From the NCBI GenBank assembly GCA_041390625.1, contig JAWKPM010000009.1, forward strand, positions 62,001-126,000: a stretch of 64,000 nt of DNA, given 5' to 3'. The stretch comes from RBC038 sp041390625. GTDB taxonomy: Bacteria; Chloroflexota; Dehalococcoidia; UBA2979. The notes beneath the pieces were generated by a model. It was not told the origin of the DNA. It made no database searches and saw nothing but the letters and a program-made list of their open reading frames with translations. Each line of letters opens with the position of its first letter. The stretch's first letter is position 1. Position numbers and translations under genes: made by a program. Below, piece by piece: positions 17,039 through 25,846 of the stretch.

Positions 17039-17344
17039 ATGTCGGCGGGAATCCCTTCGAGCCCGCTCAGCGATGCGGCACGCGCCAACATGCAGGCGCG
17101 CGTCGACGAGGCCTACGACCTGTTCGTGCGCGCCGTAGCTCGCGGGCGCAGTGCCTCAGACGAGAAGGTCCGGAACGGCTTCGGGCGCGGCGCGGTGCTC
17201 CCCGCGAACGCTGCACTCACTGAAGGTCTCGTTGACCGAGTGGAGGCGATCGAAACGACAATGCGACTCATGGGGGCCGCGTCGGCGCGCGAACGGCGAC
17301 CCGGCGGCGCCGTCGCGAAGAGACGACGCGCGGCGCGGCGCTGA
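17039..17344 (+). pseudogene. C-terminal fragment of an S49-type (phage head-maturation/SppA-like) peptidase
   Basis: About 100 codons resembling the end of S49-family peptidases encoded in phage head modules: LSDAARANMQARVDEAYDLFVRAVARGR, then VRNGFGRGAVLPANAALTEGLVDRVEAIETTMRLM. The catalytic Ser/Lys region would lie upstream and is absent, and no start context is evident, so this is a remnant. It indicates a former prophage fragment at this border. Confidence 0.6.
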
Positions 17345-17355
17345 GGGACGCGACC

Positions 17356-20300
17356 CTATGTGTCATCGGGCTCGAATTCGTAGACGAGGCCTCCGACTTC
17401 TCGAACTCCACTTAGCGTGACGGTTCCTGTCATACCCGAACGGAGCTGCCGCAGCGGATCGACGAAAACGCGAACTCGTGGTCGCGCATCGTCACCTTCG
17501 AGTCCAGAAACGACAATCAGGAAGTACTCCGGGGTCGTAAGCGCACGCTGGAGTTCGGCCTCAGTAAGCGCGATCGTGTTGGGCTCATCCCCTGCACTTA
17601 CCTTCAATTCATAGAAGCGCTGCAGATCATCCACCGCATCCGCCCCGACGCCGCGTTGCCCCCGAATATCAACGATCGGCGCGTCGTCGGTCGCCAACAA
17701 CCTGCGGACGAGCTCGAGGCCGAGCGCTTCCTTCTCCGCTTCTGTGTACCCGCGCGGCGCGGCTACCGAGTTGGGGCGGGCGCCGCCTGGGCGAGGGGGT
17801 GGCAGGTTTCGCCGCCCTCGGCCTCGTGGTTCGCCCGTCCCCCCGCCCCCCGCAGACGCTGGTTCGACCCGCCCGCGCGCGTTCGTGAGGCGGAGCGTAC
17901 TCGCGTCGACGAGTAGGCGCGGTGGTTGTTGTCGGGCCTTCTCCCCAGACGCGGTGCTCTCACCGTTGGCAGCGGATGAACCCGGTCCCTTTGCGCCCGC
18001 GCCCCGGGTCTGCGTCTGCGCGCGCTCGGCGGTTGTCCCTCGGAACGCTTCCGTCCGTGCCCGAATCGCGGCCTCGGTCGCCGCCGCCTCCGCCTTTTCG
18101 CGCTCGTCTGCCGTCCGAAGCCGCTCCGCCTCACGTCCGTCCTCGGCCGCATCCCAAGCAGCCCGCCATGCTTGTGCAACATGCCTGTGCCGACTGGAGA
18201 ACAGCGAAGCAATCGCGCGCCCGCCGCCGTCGGCGCGAGCGAGCACCTTGACATCCTTGACGAACAGCACACGGTCCGCTGGGCTGAACCACGCAGACAC
18301 TTCCAGAGCCGGGAGCGAGGCGAGTGGCATTACCTGGCTGCGAAGGGCTAAGCCGGGAAGTTCCCTCACTCCCAGGTCCTCAACCACGTGCCACGCGACT
18401 AGAATGCCAGCCGCTACTGCGGGATCGTTCCGCTCCAAGTCAGCCCGGAGATGCCGCATCGCCAATCGGGCCGTCTTGGCGCCTTCTTCGTCATCGATCG
18501 CCTCTTGCGACTCCACAACCGTGAACGACGAGGGCTCCAAGCGCGTCACGCGCAGTGTCTCGATGAGTGACCGAAACTGCTCGGGATCGCCGCCGGGTCG
18601 CCAAACAGGCGCCGACCGCCCGAGCGCTTCGGCTAGCGCGGGATCATCCGCCGTATACACCGGTCGCCTGCGCACCCAGCCGGATGTCGTCCATAGGGGG
18701 AGCTCTCTGAATGCTCTCCTCTCACGCTCGGCCAGTTCACCAGCGTCGAGTGCATCGACGACGAGGCGGAACGTCTCCAATAGCACGGACTCATCGTCGT
18801 TGGAGGGCTCGACCGCGGACCGCGCGATCCGGCGCAGTACGTCCAAGCAGTCCTCTACGTTAGGAGCGCGAACACCGAGCGCGTTCCACAGGCGCTCGGT
18901 GTTCGGCACGGGGGGCACGAACGGCATGTAGTCGCTGAACACGGGCGGCCCGGTGCGCACCTCGGCAGGCTTCCGCCACATACCGCGGGTGTAGATAAGT
19001 CCTGTTCCCTGCGAGAAGGCTCGTTGGAGCTGAGCCCGTGGAAACTCAGAGCGTCCCCCTACGGTGCCGACCCTCGGCGAGAGCGCTTGATAGACAATCG
19101 CCGTCTCGGCCTTGAGCTGACGCTGCTCGGCTTCAGTATCAGAAGGCAAGTCGCTGCGCAACTCCCGAAGGCGATCGAGCAACTCTTCAGTCGTGGGTTC
19201 ACCCGTTACGCCGAGGGCGGAGAGTGGGTTACGTCGGTTACCGCCATCCAGATCCGGGTGAAGGTAGCCTGCCGGATCACGTCCGTAGATCGCGAGGGTC
19301 GCATCGGTGCGAACTCGAAGGTCTTCGCCTCGACTCGGCTTACCGCTCGCATTGTCGATCCAGGTGACGCTGCTGGCTTGCCAGAGCCAGAAGGCCTTCA
19401 CGCGCCCCTGGTGGCGCCATCCGCCATAGTCGGAGACAGCATCGACCTCAGTGAACTCGCTCAGCCGCTCCCAAGCCCGTCCCAGCGTGGACAGGAGCGC
19501 CGCGGCGCGCCGCCGCCGTCGGCCCGCACGCCGTTCAAGCGCAATGCTGGAGGCAACGGCGAGCAGATCCGGGCTTACTCGATCCTCGAGTGTGTAGGTG
19601 GCATCGAGCCGCCGCAAGGCGGCGCGACGCCCAGTCGGAATGGCGGCGTCATGCGAGGAACTCAGCCCTCGTCGACGGTCAGATTGATACCTTCGGACGA
19701 GCGCGGGGTGCGTTCCCAGCCGAGGTGCCGTCTCAGCGCCAAGCAACCTGAGGAAGCGCTGAGCGCCGAGGCCCTCACGTCCAGCAGGAGAACGGAGGAC
19801 ATCGCGGTATCGGCCGTCCAGCCAGATGAGTCCCGGCGTCTCGCCGGCCGCCACTGCGAAACTTTCTGGCTCTCGGTCGATTGCCGCGGGTAGGTAAGCC
19901 TCGGCTGGGGATGCCTCGATCCTGTCAATTTTACCTCGACGCGCATGGCGATATGCGTACAGTCGCACTGCGCGGCCGACGTCACGACCAACCGCTTCGC
20001 GCTCGTCGATGGGGAGTGTTTCGAACACATCCCGCAGGCGCTGGATCTGTCCGTTCGAGAGCACGGCTGTCCGGTGTCCTGTACGCCCCGCGGCAGCGAG
20101 TCGCCCGAGGACTGCGGAGGGATCATCCGCCTCTAGAATGGACCCCCGTTCCCTCAGCCACGCGAGCACTCGCTTGGCATCCACGCTGGCGCCTGCGTAG
20201 GTGGAATGGAGGACCTTCACGATCCCGAGGTCTTCAGCGAGTGGGACTCGTGCTGCGGCGAGCGCGATCGCGGCGCTGTGGTCGGGGGGAACTAGATGTT

Positions 20301-21891
20301 GCCCATCCTCTGTCACCACACATGCGAGCGCCGCGAGAGCGCCTTGAAGACCTGCATCCAGGCCCGCTCGCGTAAGCCGCAACGTCGCGACCGGCGAGCG
20401 CGACTCGTCTGAGAGGAGGACCAGCGCGTCTTCCACTCCAACTTCCTGAGGCAGGTCCGCACCGGCAGTTCGCCAGTCGTCGAGTACGTCGCGCCACCGA
20501 CCCCCCGTGTCCCGGACGGCCATTGGCAGCGCGGCCGGAAGTCCGGCAAGCTCGGCAACTTCACGTGGCGCGATCACGCCCTGGAGTTCGGCCGACTCCA
20601 CAGCCAGGTCACGCAATGGCCTAGGAGCCCCGTCTTCATCAATGAAGGCGAGTCGACTCGCGAGAGTAGTGCGAGCAGCGGCAGCGATCACCTCGGAGAT
20701 CGCGGCAATCGAAGGTGAATCAACATCGGAGGATGGGTCCCCTTCGGCGAGCAACGGCACGGCCTGCCACGCTGAAGCAGGATCGACCGCGAAGAGATCG
20801 AGCACAGCCTCGGCCCAGAGCTCCGCGACAAGCCCGTAGAGGGTGTGGTTCCACTTTGTGTCCGCCAATTCGGTCCGGCTGGTCAAAGGATCGAACTGGG
20901 CGTTGATTCGACAAGGTAGATCGATGGTCATCAGCGGAAGGCCGGCATGGATGTGCCCACGACCGGCGAGGCCTCGCTGGAGCGCGATCGCGATCGGCGT
21001 CGTCCTGCTGGTAGCCTTGTGCGTGCGGCGCGCGCCAGATGGAACCGGAGGTTCCGCGCGGTAGGTGAGCCAAACGCGACCATCCGTTGCCAGCACCTCT
21101 TGGCGGAGTACGGGTGTGTCTACCCGGAGCCGAACGCCAGGGACAGGCGTTTCGCTGCCGAGGTTCAGCCGGAGCGTTCGTACGACTCGGCCTGCGCCAT
21201 CGTGGAGTGTGACTTGCGAAATGCTGCGGAGAAAGATCAGGGCCGAGTCGTCCCACCGAGCGAACCAGGCTTCCAGATCCGGCAGTGAGAGCGCTCCGGC
21301 TTCCAAGGGGACTCTGAGAACCGTCCACCCAGGGCCACCGATTCGGGGGGCTGGCGACACGGGGTCGGCTACATCAAGCGTTGGATCGCCAATCCGCAAC
21401 CTATAGGGGCGGCAATGCACCTCGAGCACTGGGGAGAGCGCTCGCAGCGCCGTCAGGCCGATGCCGAATCGGCCGGTTGCCGAGGCGTCCTCGGCCTTGG
21501 TCGAAAGCCACGGCGTAGCGAGAGCCATGACATGAGACAGCGTGACCGGGGATCCGTTGTGCGCGAACAGGAGATCGTTCGCGCGCAGCTGCACCGCGAC
21601 CTCGGTCGCACCTAGGTCATCGGCGTTCTGGAAGACCTCGGCCACACCCTGCAGGCGATCCCTGGAGATCAGTTCGCCGCTGGCCCGAGCGGATTCCAAG
21701 GCATCGCGGATTCTGCCAGGAAGCATCTCGAACAGCGTGCGCAGGTGCCTTACCGCGACGCCCGCAGCCCCCTCGTCAGCAGGCTCGACGTAGTCTGCCT
21801 CCGCCCCGTTCTCAGCATGGAAGACTCGCTCGGCCGCTTCACGCGCGTAGTGGAAAGAGTCGGTCGCCGCTTGTGCCTGGGTTGTGCTCAT
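17356..21891 (-). CDS. Sacsin-type N-terminal ATPase with C-terminal DUF3883-like domain
   Basis: A 1511-residue protein. The N-terminus is a GHKL (Hsp90/sacsin-type) ATPase: VAEVFQNADDLGATEV (about residues 83-98, with the catalytic Glu and Asn), LLFAHNG (107-113) and GRFGIGL (140-146). A long poorly conserved middle follows, then a Gly/Arg/Pro-rich linker near 1340-1380. The last 130 residues resemble DUF3883: EKEALGLELVRRLL, then YELKVSAGDEPNTIALTEAEL and YFLIVVSGLEG, as in restriction-nuclease-like folds. The ATG at 21891 has a GGGAAG upstream; longer frames run into non-coding sequence. Position beside CBASS suggests an antiphage role, which is inference. Confidence 0.8.
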   Translation of the reverse strand: MSTTQAQAATDSFHYAREAAERVFHAENGAEADYVEPADEGAAGVAVRHLRTLFEMLPGRIRDALESARASGELISRDRLQGVAEVFQNADDLGATEVAVQLRANDLLFAHNGSPVTLSHVMALATPWLSTKAEDASATGRFGIGLTALRALSPVLEVHCRPYRLRIGDPTLDVADPVSPAPRIGGPGWTVLRVPLEAGALSLPDLEAWFARWDDSALIFLRSISQVTLHDGAGRVVRTLRLNLGSETPVPGVRLRVDTPVLRQEVLATDGRVWLTYRAEPPVPSGARRTHKATSRTTPIAIALQRGLAGRGHIHAGLPLMTIDLPCRINAQFDPLTSRTELADTKWNHTLYGLVAELWAEAVLDLFAVDPASAWQAVPLLAEGDPSSDVDSPSIAAISEVIAAAARTTLASRLAFIDEDGAPRPLRDLAVESAELQGVIAPREVAELAGLPAALPMAVRDTGGRWRDVLDDWRTAGADLPQEVGVEDALVLLSDESRSPVATLRLTRAGLDAGLQGALAALACVVTEDGQHLVPPDHSAAIALAAARVPLAEDLGIVKVLHSTYAGASVDAKRVLAWLRERGSILEADDPSAVLGRLAAAGRTGHRTAVLSNGQIQRLRDVFETLPIDEREAVGRDVGRAVRLYAYRHARRGKIDRIEASPAEAYLPAAIDREPESFAVAAGETPGLIWLDGRYRDVLRSPAGREGLGAQRFLRLLGAETAPRLGTHPALVRRYQSDRRRGLSSSHDAAIPTGRRAALRRLDATYTLEDRVSPDLLAVASSIALERRAGRRRRRAAALLSTLGRAWERLSEFTEVDAVSDYGGWRHQGRVKAFWLWQASSVTWIDNASGKPSRGEDLRVRTDATLAIYGRDPAGYLHPDLDGGNRRNPLSALGVTGEPTTEELLDRLRELRSDLPSDTEAEQRQLKAETAIVYQALSPRVGTVGGRSEFPRAQLQRAFSQGTGLIYTRGMWRKPAEVRTGPPVFSDYMPFVPPVPNTERLWNALGVRAPNVEDCLDVLRRIARSAVEPSNDDESVLLETFRLVVDALDAGELAERERRAFRELPLWTTSGWVRRRPVYTADDPALAEALGRSAPVWRPGGDPEQFRSLIETLRVTRLEPSSFTVVESQEAIDDEEGAKTARLAMRHLRADLERNDPAVAAGILVAWHVVEDLGVRELPGLALRSQVMPLASLPALEVSAWFSPADRVLFVKDVKVLARADGGGRAIASLFSSRHRHVAQAWRAAWDAAEDGREAERLRTADEREKAEAAATEAAIRARTEAFRGTTAERAQTQTRGAGAKGPGSSAANGESTASGEKARQQPPRLLVDASTLRLTNARGRVEPASAGGGGTGEPRGRGRRNLPPPRPGGARPNSVAAPRGYTEAEKEALGLELVRRLLATDDAPIVDIRGQRGVGADAVDDLQRFYELKVSAGDEPNTIALTEAELQRALTTPEYFLIVVSGLEGDDARPRVRVFVDPLRQLRSGMTGTVTLSGVREVGGLVYEFEPDDT

Positions 21892-22064
21892 AGACCAGTC
21901 TTCCCACGATGCGGCTGTCGAGTTCCCCGCGTCGACCCGAGTGGGGGAAGCCCGCACCAGCGCACAGAATACGAAAGTCCACTCGGCACACGGGCTAACG
22001 TGTTGCGTCAGGCTTGAGAGCATAAAATGACGGGGAGCCATGATGTGTGCCGTCGCCTCCGTGA

Positions 22065-22390
22065 CTATGCGGCATGGAGCTCGACGATCAGTGGTTGCCA
22101 GCGTTCGGGTGAATAATCGGCGTTGGTCGGACGGCGACGGTTTTCGTCGGCCACTCCGATCGAGCGCCGGAGGAAGCGTGTCGCGTGCTTGTCGCGCTGC
22201 TCGCTGAGGTAGCGAGTCGATCAACGCACGTCACGGTCGACCGCGCGGTAGAGACAACACCAGCGGCCGCCGCCTTCACGTAGGTCTCGTCGAGATACCA
22301 GGAGGCACCAACACGAACGCGTCCCGCGCCCGGAGCTGCTCCGCCACGAGCGGCGTGAACCGCAACTCCCAGGCTCCCCCTGTCTTCGCT
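22065..22390 (-). pseudogene. Degraded IS6-family transposase
   Basis: Minus-strand frames contain the IS6/IS26-type block RFTPLVAEQLRAR, then in another frame SWYLDETYVK (first catalytic Asp), then in a third RWCCLYRAVDRD, a stop codon, and SEQRDKHATRFLRRSIGVADENRRRPTNADYSPERW. At least two frameshifts and one stop interrupt it and the C-terminal DDE residues are missing. Terminal inverted repeats are not evident. It shows past IS activity inside the defence island. Confidence 0.7.
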
Positions 22391-22482
22391 GCGATTCAAC
22401 TGTGGTAACCGATCACCCAGTCGGGCTGCGCGGAGTTCCTTCCCGGCAGACGAGGCACAACAGCGTGTGAGTCGCATGCCGT

Positions 22483-23322
22483 TCAGGACCGCGCGTCCGG
22501 ACGTGCTTCCTTATCGTCGTCGTTCAGGTCGAGGAGTTGCCGGAGCTGCCGCTCGCGGAACTCTGAGAAGGCGGCGTCCTTCAGCCGGTCGACGTCGGGG
22601 ACCAACACGACTCCTGTGAACCGGGACCGGCCATCACCCAGCGCGATCGCCTGCAGGCGGATCAGCTCTGCGAGACCGTCGGCTACGGCCGAGCGGGACA
22701 TCGTGGTGAGTCGCGCAAGGTCTTTCTGCTTCACGTTGACGGTACGGTCGCCGCCGTGGTCCAGACCATCGAGGGCGAGACGTGAGACCAGCGCGGCCGC
22801 GACCCGCGAACTGGGCGTACCGGTCGTGGCGAGCGACGTCCAATAGAAGCGGGAGAGGCGGCGGGTCATGAGTTGATGCATGCGGTCGCGTACGCGGGGA
22901 ATGCGATCGAGGACCAGCGCCATCGTCGCCACCGGGATCTGCACGACGGTTGTCTCAGTGATCGCCGAGTAGGTGGCCACCCAGCGCTCGGCATCCATGA
23001 GCAGCTCGTGTTCCCCGATCAGGAATGGGGCAGCCAGCTCTGAGTGAGGGTACTGCCAGGGGACGACGATGCCGTGCTGAACAAAGACGAGGTGGGTGAA
23101 CGGCGCCCCCGAGCGGATCAGTGGCCGATCGGCGGTCGGCTCGGTGTACGACATCTCGAACAGTTCGCTCGCTTCTGAAAGCGCTTCCTCCAATTCGGCG
23201 GGTTCGACCGAGTCGAAGTCCAGGCAGCGAGCCAGGGCCTGAGCGAACCCCGCTATCTCAACAGGCATCTCTGTGGTCCCATCCACCGCCGCTCGAGGAA
23301 AGGGTACCACCCGACCGACCAT
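22483..23322 (-). CDS. Crp/Fnr-family transcriptional regulator
   Basis: A 279-residue regulator with an N-terminal cyclic-nucleotide-binding-type beta-roll (about residues 40-150, including the GEHELLMDAERWVATYSAITETTV stretch in the ligand-cassette position), a long dimerisation helix (RVRDRMHQLMTRRLSRFYW) and a C-terminal winged helix-turn-helix (VKQKDLARLTTMSRSAVADGLAEL). The cassette lacks the Arg-Ser/Thr pair that binds cAMP in Crp, so the ligand is not predictable. It is divergent from the CBASS operon with about 95 bp between starts, so it probably controls that operon, itself, or both. The start codon lacks a strong ribosome-binding site. Confidence 0.85.
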   Translation of the reverse strand: MVGRVVPFPRAAVDGTTEMPVEIAGFAQALARCLDFDSVEPAELEEALSEASELFEMSYTEPTADRPLIRSGAPFTHLVFVQHGIVVPWQYPHSELAAPFLIGEHELLMDAERWVATYSAITETTVVQIPVATMALVLDRIPRVRDRMHQLMTRRLSRFYWTSLATTGTPSSRVAAALVSRLALDGLDHGGDRTVNVKQKDLARLTTMSRSAVADGLAELIRLQAIALGDGRSRFTGVVLVPDVDRLKDAAFSEFRERQLRQLLDLNDDDKEARPDARS

Positions 23323-23328
23323 ACGTCG

Positions 23329-23367
23329 TCACAAGTACGTGCAACATGCATGGTGAAGGACTTGTGA
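23329..23367. promoter_or_regulatory. Inverted repeat in the regulator/CBASS divergent promoter
   Basis: TCACAAGT at 23329-23336 and its exact complement ACTTGTGA at 23360-23367 flank a 23-bp spacer in the short region between the Crp/Fnr-type gene and the CBASS effector. The half-sites contain TCACA/TGTGA, the core of Crp-type operators, but in everted order. A TATGCT sequence directly follows and could be a -10 element for CBASS. Confidence 0.5.
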
Positions 23368-23417
23368 TATGCTGCTCGAAAGACATTCAAGCACCCCGAC
23401 AAGGAGTCGGCGAGGGG

Positions 23418-24779
23418 ATGCCGATGCCGGACCGCGCAGGTCTAGCTCCTCTGACCCTGGTACGTCGCGCCTGGCGCCAACTCCGAGGGAGACGGGCCGC
23501 GGTAGACCCGCGCGGCCCCGTGTTCATCTCCTACCGGCGCAGCGACGGCGTGTCGCTGGCGATCGACACTGCGTGGGCGCTGCGGGCGGCAGGGGTGCCG
23601 GTCTGGCGCGACCAGGACGACCTGCCCCCGGGGGACACGGAGCGCCGTCTTGCTGAAGCGCTGGACTCCGGGCTCTCCGGGGCCGTCCTGCTCGTCACGG
23701 CCGAGGTCGGGGAATCTCGCGTCATCCGAACGATCGAGCTGCCGCAACTGCTCGGCCTAGCGCGGTCCGATGCGTTCACGTTCTCGATCGGATCGACCAT
23801 CGAGCGCGAGCCGGGGAAGCTCGACTACGACGCGCCCGATCGATTGCTCGGCCAACGGAGCGGGACGCTAGGGCGGATGAATCAGCAGCCCGTCGGTACG
23901 GCTCGCGAGCGTGCGACCGTTGCCCGCGCTCAGGCGCGACGGCGGATCGACGCGGTCCGCAGCGAGATCCGGGCGGCTGGCGGCGTGCTGCTCATCGATG
24001 TCCAGACCCGCATTCCGCCGTTCGCTGCCCGCGCGGACGCGGACCTCGTGCTCCGGCTCCGTCCACCGCATGAGAATGATCGGCGTCCGAACCGAGCGGG
24101 CCTCGAGGACTTGAGCCTCTTCCTCGCCGACCTGCCGGAGCTTCGCGCCCGGGCCGGAGCGGAGCACGCGCGCATTCGAGGCGGCGCCCACCTCTCGGTC
24201 GCCTTCGCGCTCGGTGCCGCGCTGCCAACGACCCTGATGGGGCGCGTGGAGGTCGTCGATGCGGAAGGCCGGGTGTGGTCGCTCGATGGCAACGCGCGGC
24301 CGGGGCTCGAGGCGATGCTCGCGGAGATCTCTAAGGTCAATCGTGCGGCGAACAACGGCCCGGTCGTGGTGTTCCTCGACCTGCTGCCCACCCGGAGTGA
24401 CGCGGCGTTCGGCGACTTCGTCGCCGTGCGCGAAGGTGACTTCGCATCCGTGCTCCATCTCCGCGCCGCCAGGCACGGCGACCTGGAGCCCGGGGATGCG
24501 GCGGCGCTGGTCGGCGAAGCCGCGAAGCGCATCCGGCAGCTGGCCGATGAGCACCGGTCGGTGGAGGTCCACCTCCTGCTGCGATGCCCGTGGAACGTAG
24601 CGCTCCTGCTTGGGCGCACCCTCAACACGCTGCGGGTCCACCTGTACGAGTGGGAGGAGGGACCCGCCGACGACGGCTCTCCGGCGGAACCCCGCTACCT
24701 ACCCAGCCTCGTCGTGCGATCGGGTAGCGGGGGCAGCCCCATCGAACGCGTCGTTCTGCCGGTGCGGCCGGCGAACTGA
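23418..24779 (+). CDS. TIR-SAVED CBASS effector
   Basis: A 453-residue effector. The N-terminal TIR domain (about residues 33-130) has VFISYRRSDG, VPVWRDQDDLPPGDT and VIRTIELPQLL, where the Glu is in the place of the NADase catalytic residue. The C-terminal half resembles a SAVED domain, including HLSVAFALGAALP and VHLLLRCPWNVALLLGRTLN. Known TIR-SAVED proteins bind cyclic oligonucleotides through SAVED, polymerise and degrade NAD+. ATG 23418 is preferred because AAGGAG and GAGGGG precede it; ATG 23424 is also possible. It is the first gene of a three-gene operon, 17 bp from the synthase, with GGAAGGAGG between. Confidence 0.85.
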   Translation: MPMPDRAGLAPLTLVRRAWRQLRGRRAAVDPRGPVFISYRRSDGVSLAIDTAWALRAAGVPVWRDQDDLPPGDTERRLAEALDSGLSGAVLLVTAEVGESRVIRTIELPQLLGLARSDAFTFSIGSTIEREPGKLDYDAPDRLLGQRSGTLGRMNQQPVGTARERATVARAQARRRIDAVRSEIRAAGGVLLIDVQTRIPPFAARADADLVLRLRPPHENDRRPNRAGLEDLSLFLADLPELRARAGAEHARIRGGAHLSVAFALGAALPTTLMGRVEVVDAEGRVWSLDGNARPGLEAMLAEISKVNRAANNGPVVVFLDLLPTRSDAAFGDFVAVREGDFASVLHLRAARHGDLEPGDAAALVGEAAKRIRQLADEHRSVEVHLLLRCPWNVALLLGRTLNTLRVHLYEWEEGPADDGSPAEPRYLPSLVVRSGSGGSPIERVVLPVRPAN

Positions 24780-24796
24780 TTACGGAAGGAGGCACG

Positions 24797-25846
24797 ATGG
24801 CGACCCTACGAAGCCAGTTTAGTCAGGCGCTGACCAACATCGAGATCAATGGCAAGAAGGCGAAGCGAGCGATCGCCGCTCATCAGGAGGTCCGCTCCGT
24901 CCTGGAAGCCGACGAACAGCTTCGTGAGTGGGGCGTCGACACGATACTGATCGGCTCGTACAGCCGAGACGCCGGCATCTACCCGGGCAAGGACGTCGAC
25001 GTGTTCGTGAAGCTCACCGAGCTGGACGCCGAGGCCATGCCGAAGGAGGTCTACAACGCCGTCTGGGACGCACTCGTGCGCGAGTACGGCGACGCGGAGG
25101 AAGGGGGCCGCGCGACGCAGCAGGCGAGGAGCATCAAGGTGGCCTTCCCCGACGAGGACGATCCCGACGACGAGAACGCGGGCTTCGCCGTCGATGCCGT
25201 GCCCGCTGTGAAGGACGGGCCGCGCTGGGCGATTCCCACGAAGGATCGCAACCGCTGGGCCGACAGAACCGGGCGATGGGTCACGACGGATCCGGAGCGG
25301 TTCGGTGTCCTGTCGAGTGAGCTGAGCACCTCCCTGGCGACCCCGGCGGTGGGTGACCGAAACGCGTACAAGCCGATCGTGAAGCTCGCCCGCCAGACAC
25401 GGCGAACCCACATCGGTAACCGCCGTCCGGGCGGGCTCTACATCGAGTTCGCGGTCTATGAGGCGTGGCGCGGGGGCCTGGTCGCGGGCAGCGAGTGGGA
25501 CCCCCTGCTCGCGCAGACGCTCCGGCGCGTCGGCGACCGGTTCGCGATCGCCCCGTCGGCGCCCCTGCGCGATCCCGCCCTCGGCACGCCCGTCGAGCCT
25601 GCAGTCTCAGACGAGGACCTTCTGGAAGCCGCCGAGGTCTTTCGCAAGCTGGCGGACCTCGCCGAGGAAGCGCTAATGGCGGACGACTGCGATGCGGCGG
25701 CGAAGTGGCGCGAGATTCTCGGTGGCAATGACCGGGCCGATCCGGTGTTCCCGCGGCCACCAGGCTGTGATGGGAGTGGCGCGGCGGCCGGCTCCACGGT
25801 GTTGATCGCGCGCCGCGGGCGAGAAGAGGCGGCAGGGTTCGGATGA
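24797..25846 (+). CDS. CBASS CD-NTase (cyclic oligonucleotide synthase)
   Basis: A 349-residue cGAS/DncV-like nucleotidyltransferase that should make the cyclic nucleotide signal after phage sensing. The active site shows GSYSRDAGIYPGKDVDVF (Gly53-Ser54, Asp66, Asp68) and the third Asp in GFAVDAVPAV (Asp133). The remaining helical region resembles the tRNA-NTase-like C-lobe. The protein ends in -GFG after a flexible Arg/Glu/Ala tail; a C-terminal small residue is what Cap2 conjugates in type II CBASS. It overlaps the Cap2 gene by ATGA. The product nucleotide cannot be predicted from the sequence. Confidence 0.9.
   Translation: MATLRSQFSQALTNIEINGKKAKRAIAAHQEVRSVLEADEQLREWGVDTILIGSYSRDAGIYPGKDVDVFVKLTELDAEAMPKEVYNAVWDALVREYGDAEEGGRATQQARSIKVAFPDEDDPDDENAGFAVDAVPAVKDGPRWAIPTKDRNRWADRTGRWVTTDPERFGVLSSELSTSLATPAVGDRNAYKPIVKLARQTRRTHIGNRRPGGLYIEFAVYEAWRGGLVAGSEWDPLLAQTLRRVGDRFAIAPSAPLRDPALGTPVEPAVSDEDLLEAAEVFRKLADLAEEALMADDCDAAAKWREILGGNDRADPVFPRPPGCDGSGAAAGSTVLIARRGREEAAGFG

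Noticed and set aside
21892..22224. N-terminal extension of the sacsin-type protein by 111 codons
   Set aside because: The extension is Arg/Ser/Pro-rich, unlike the family, and the ATG at 21891 has its own ribosome-binding site directly before the conserved domain.
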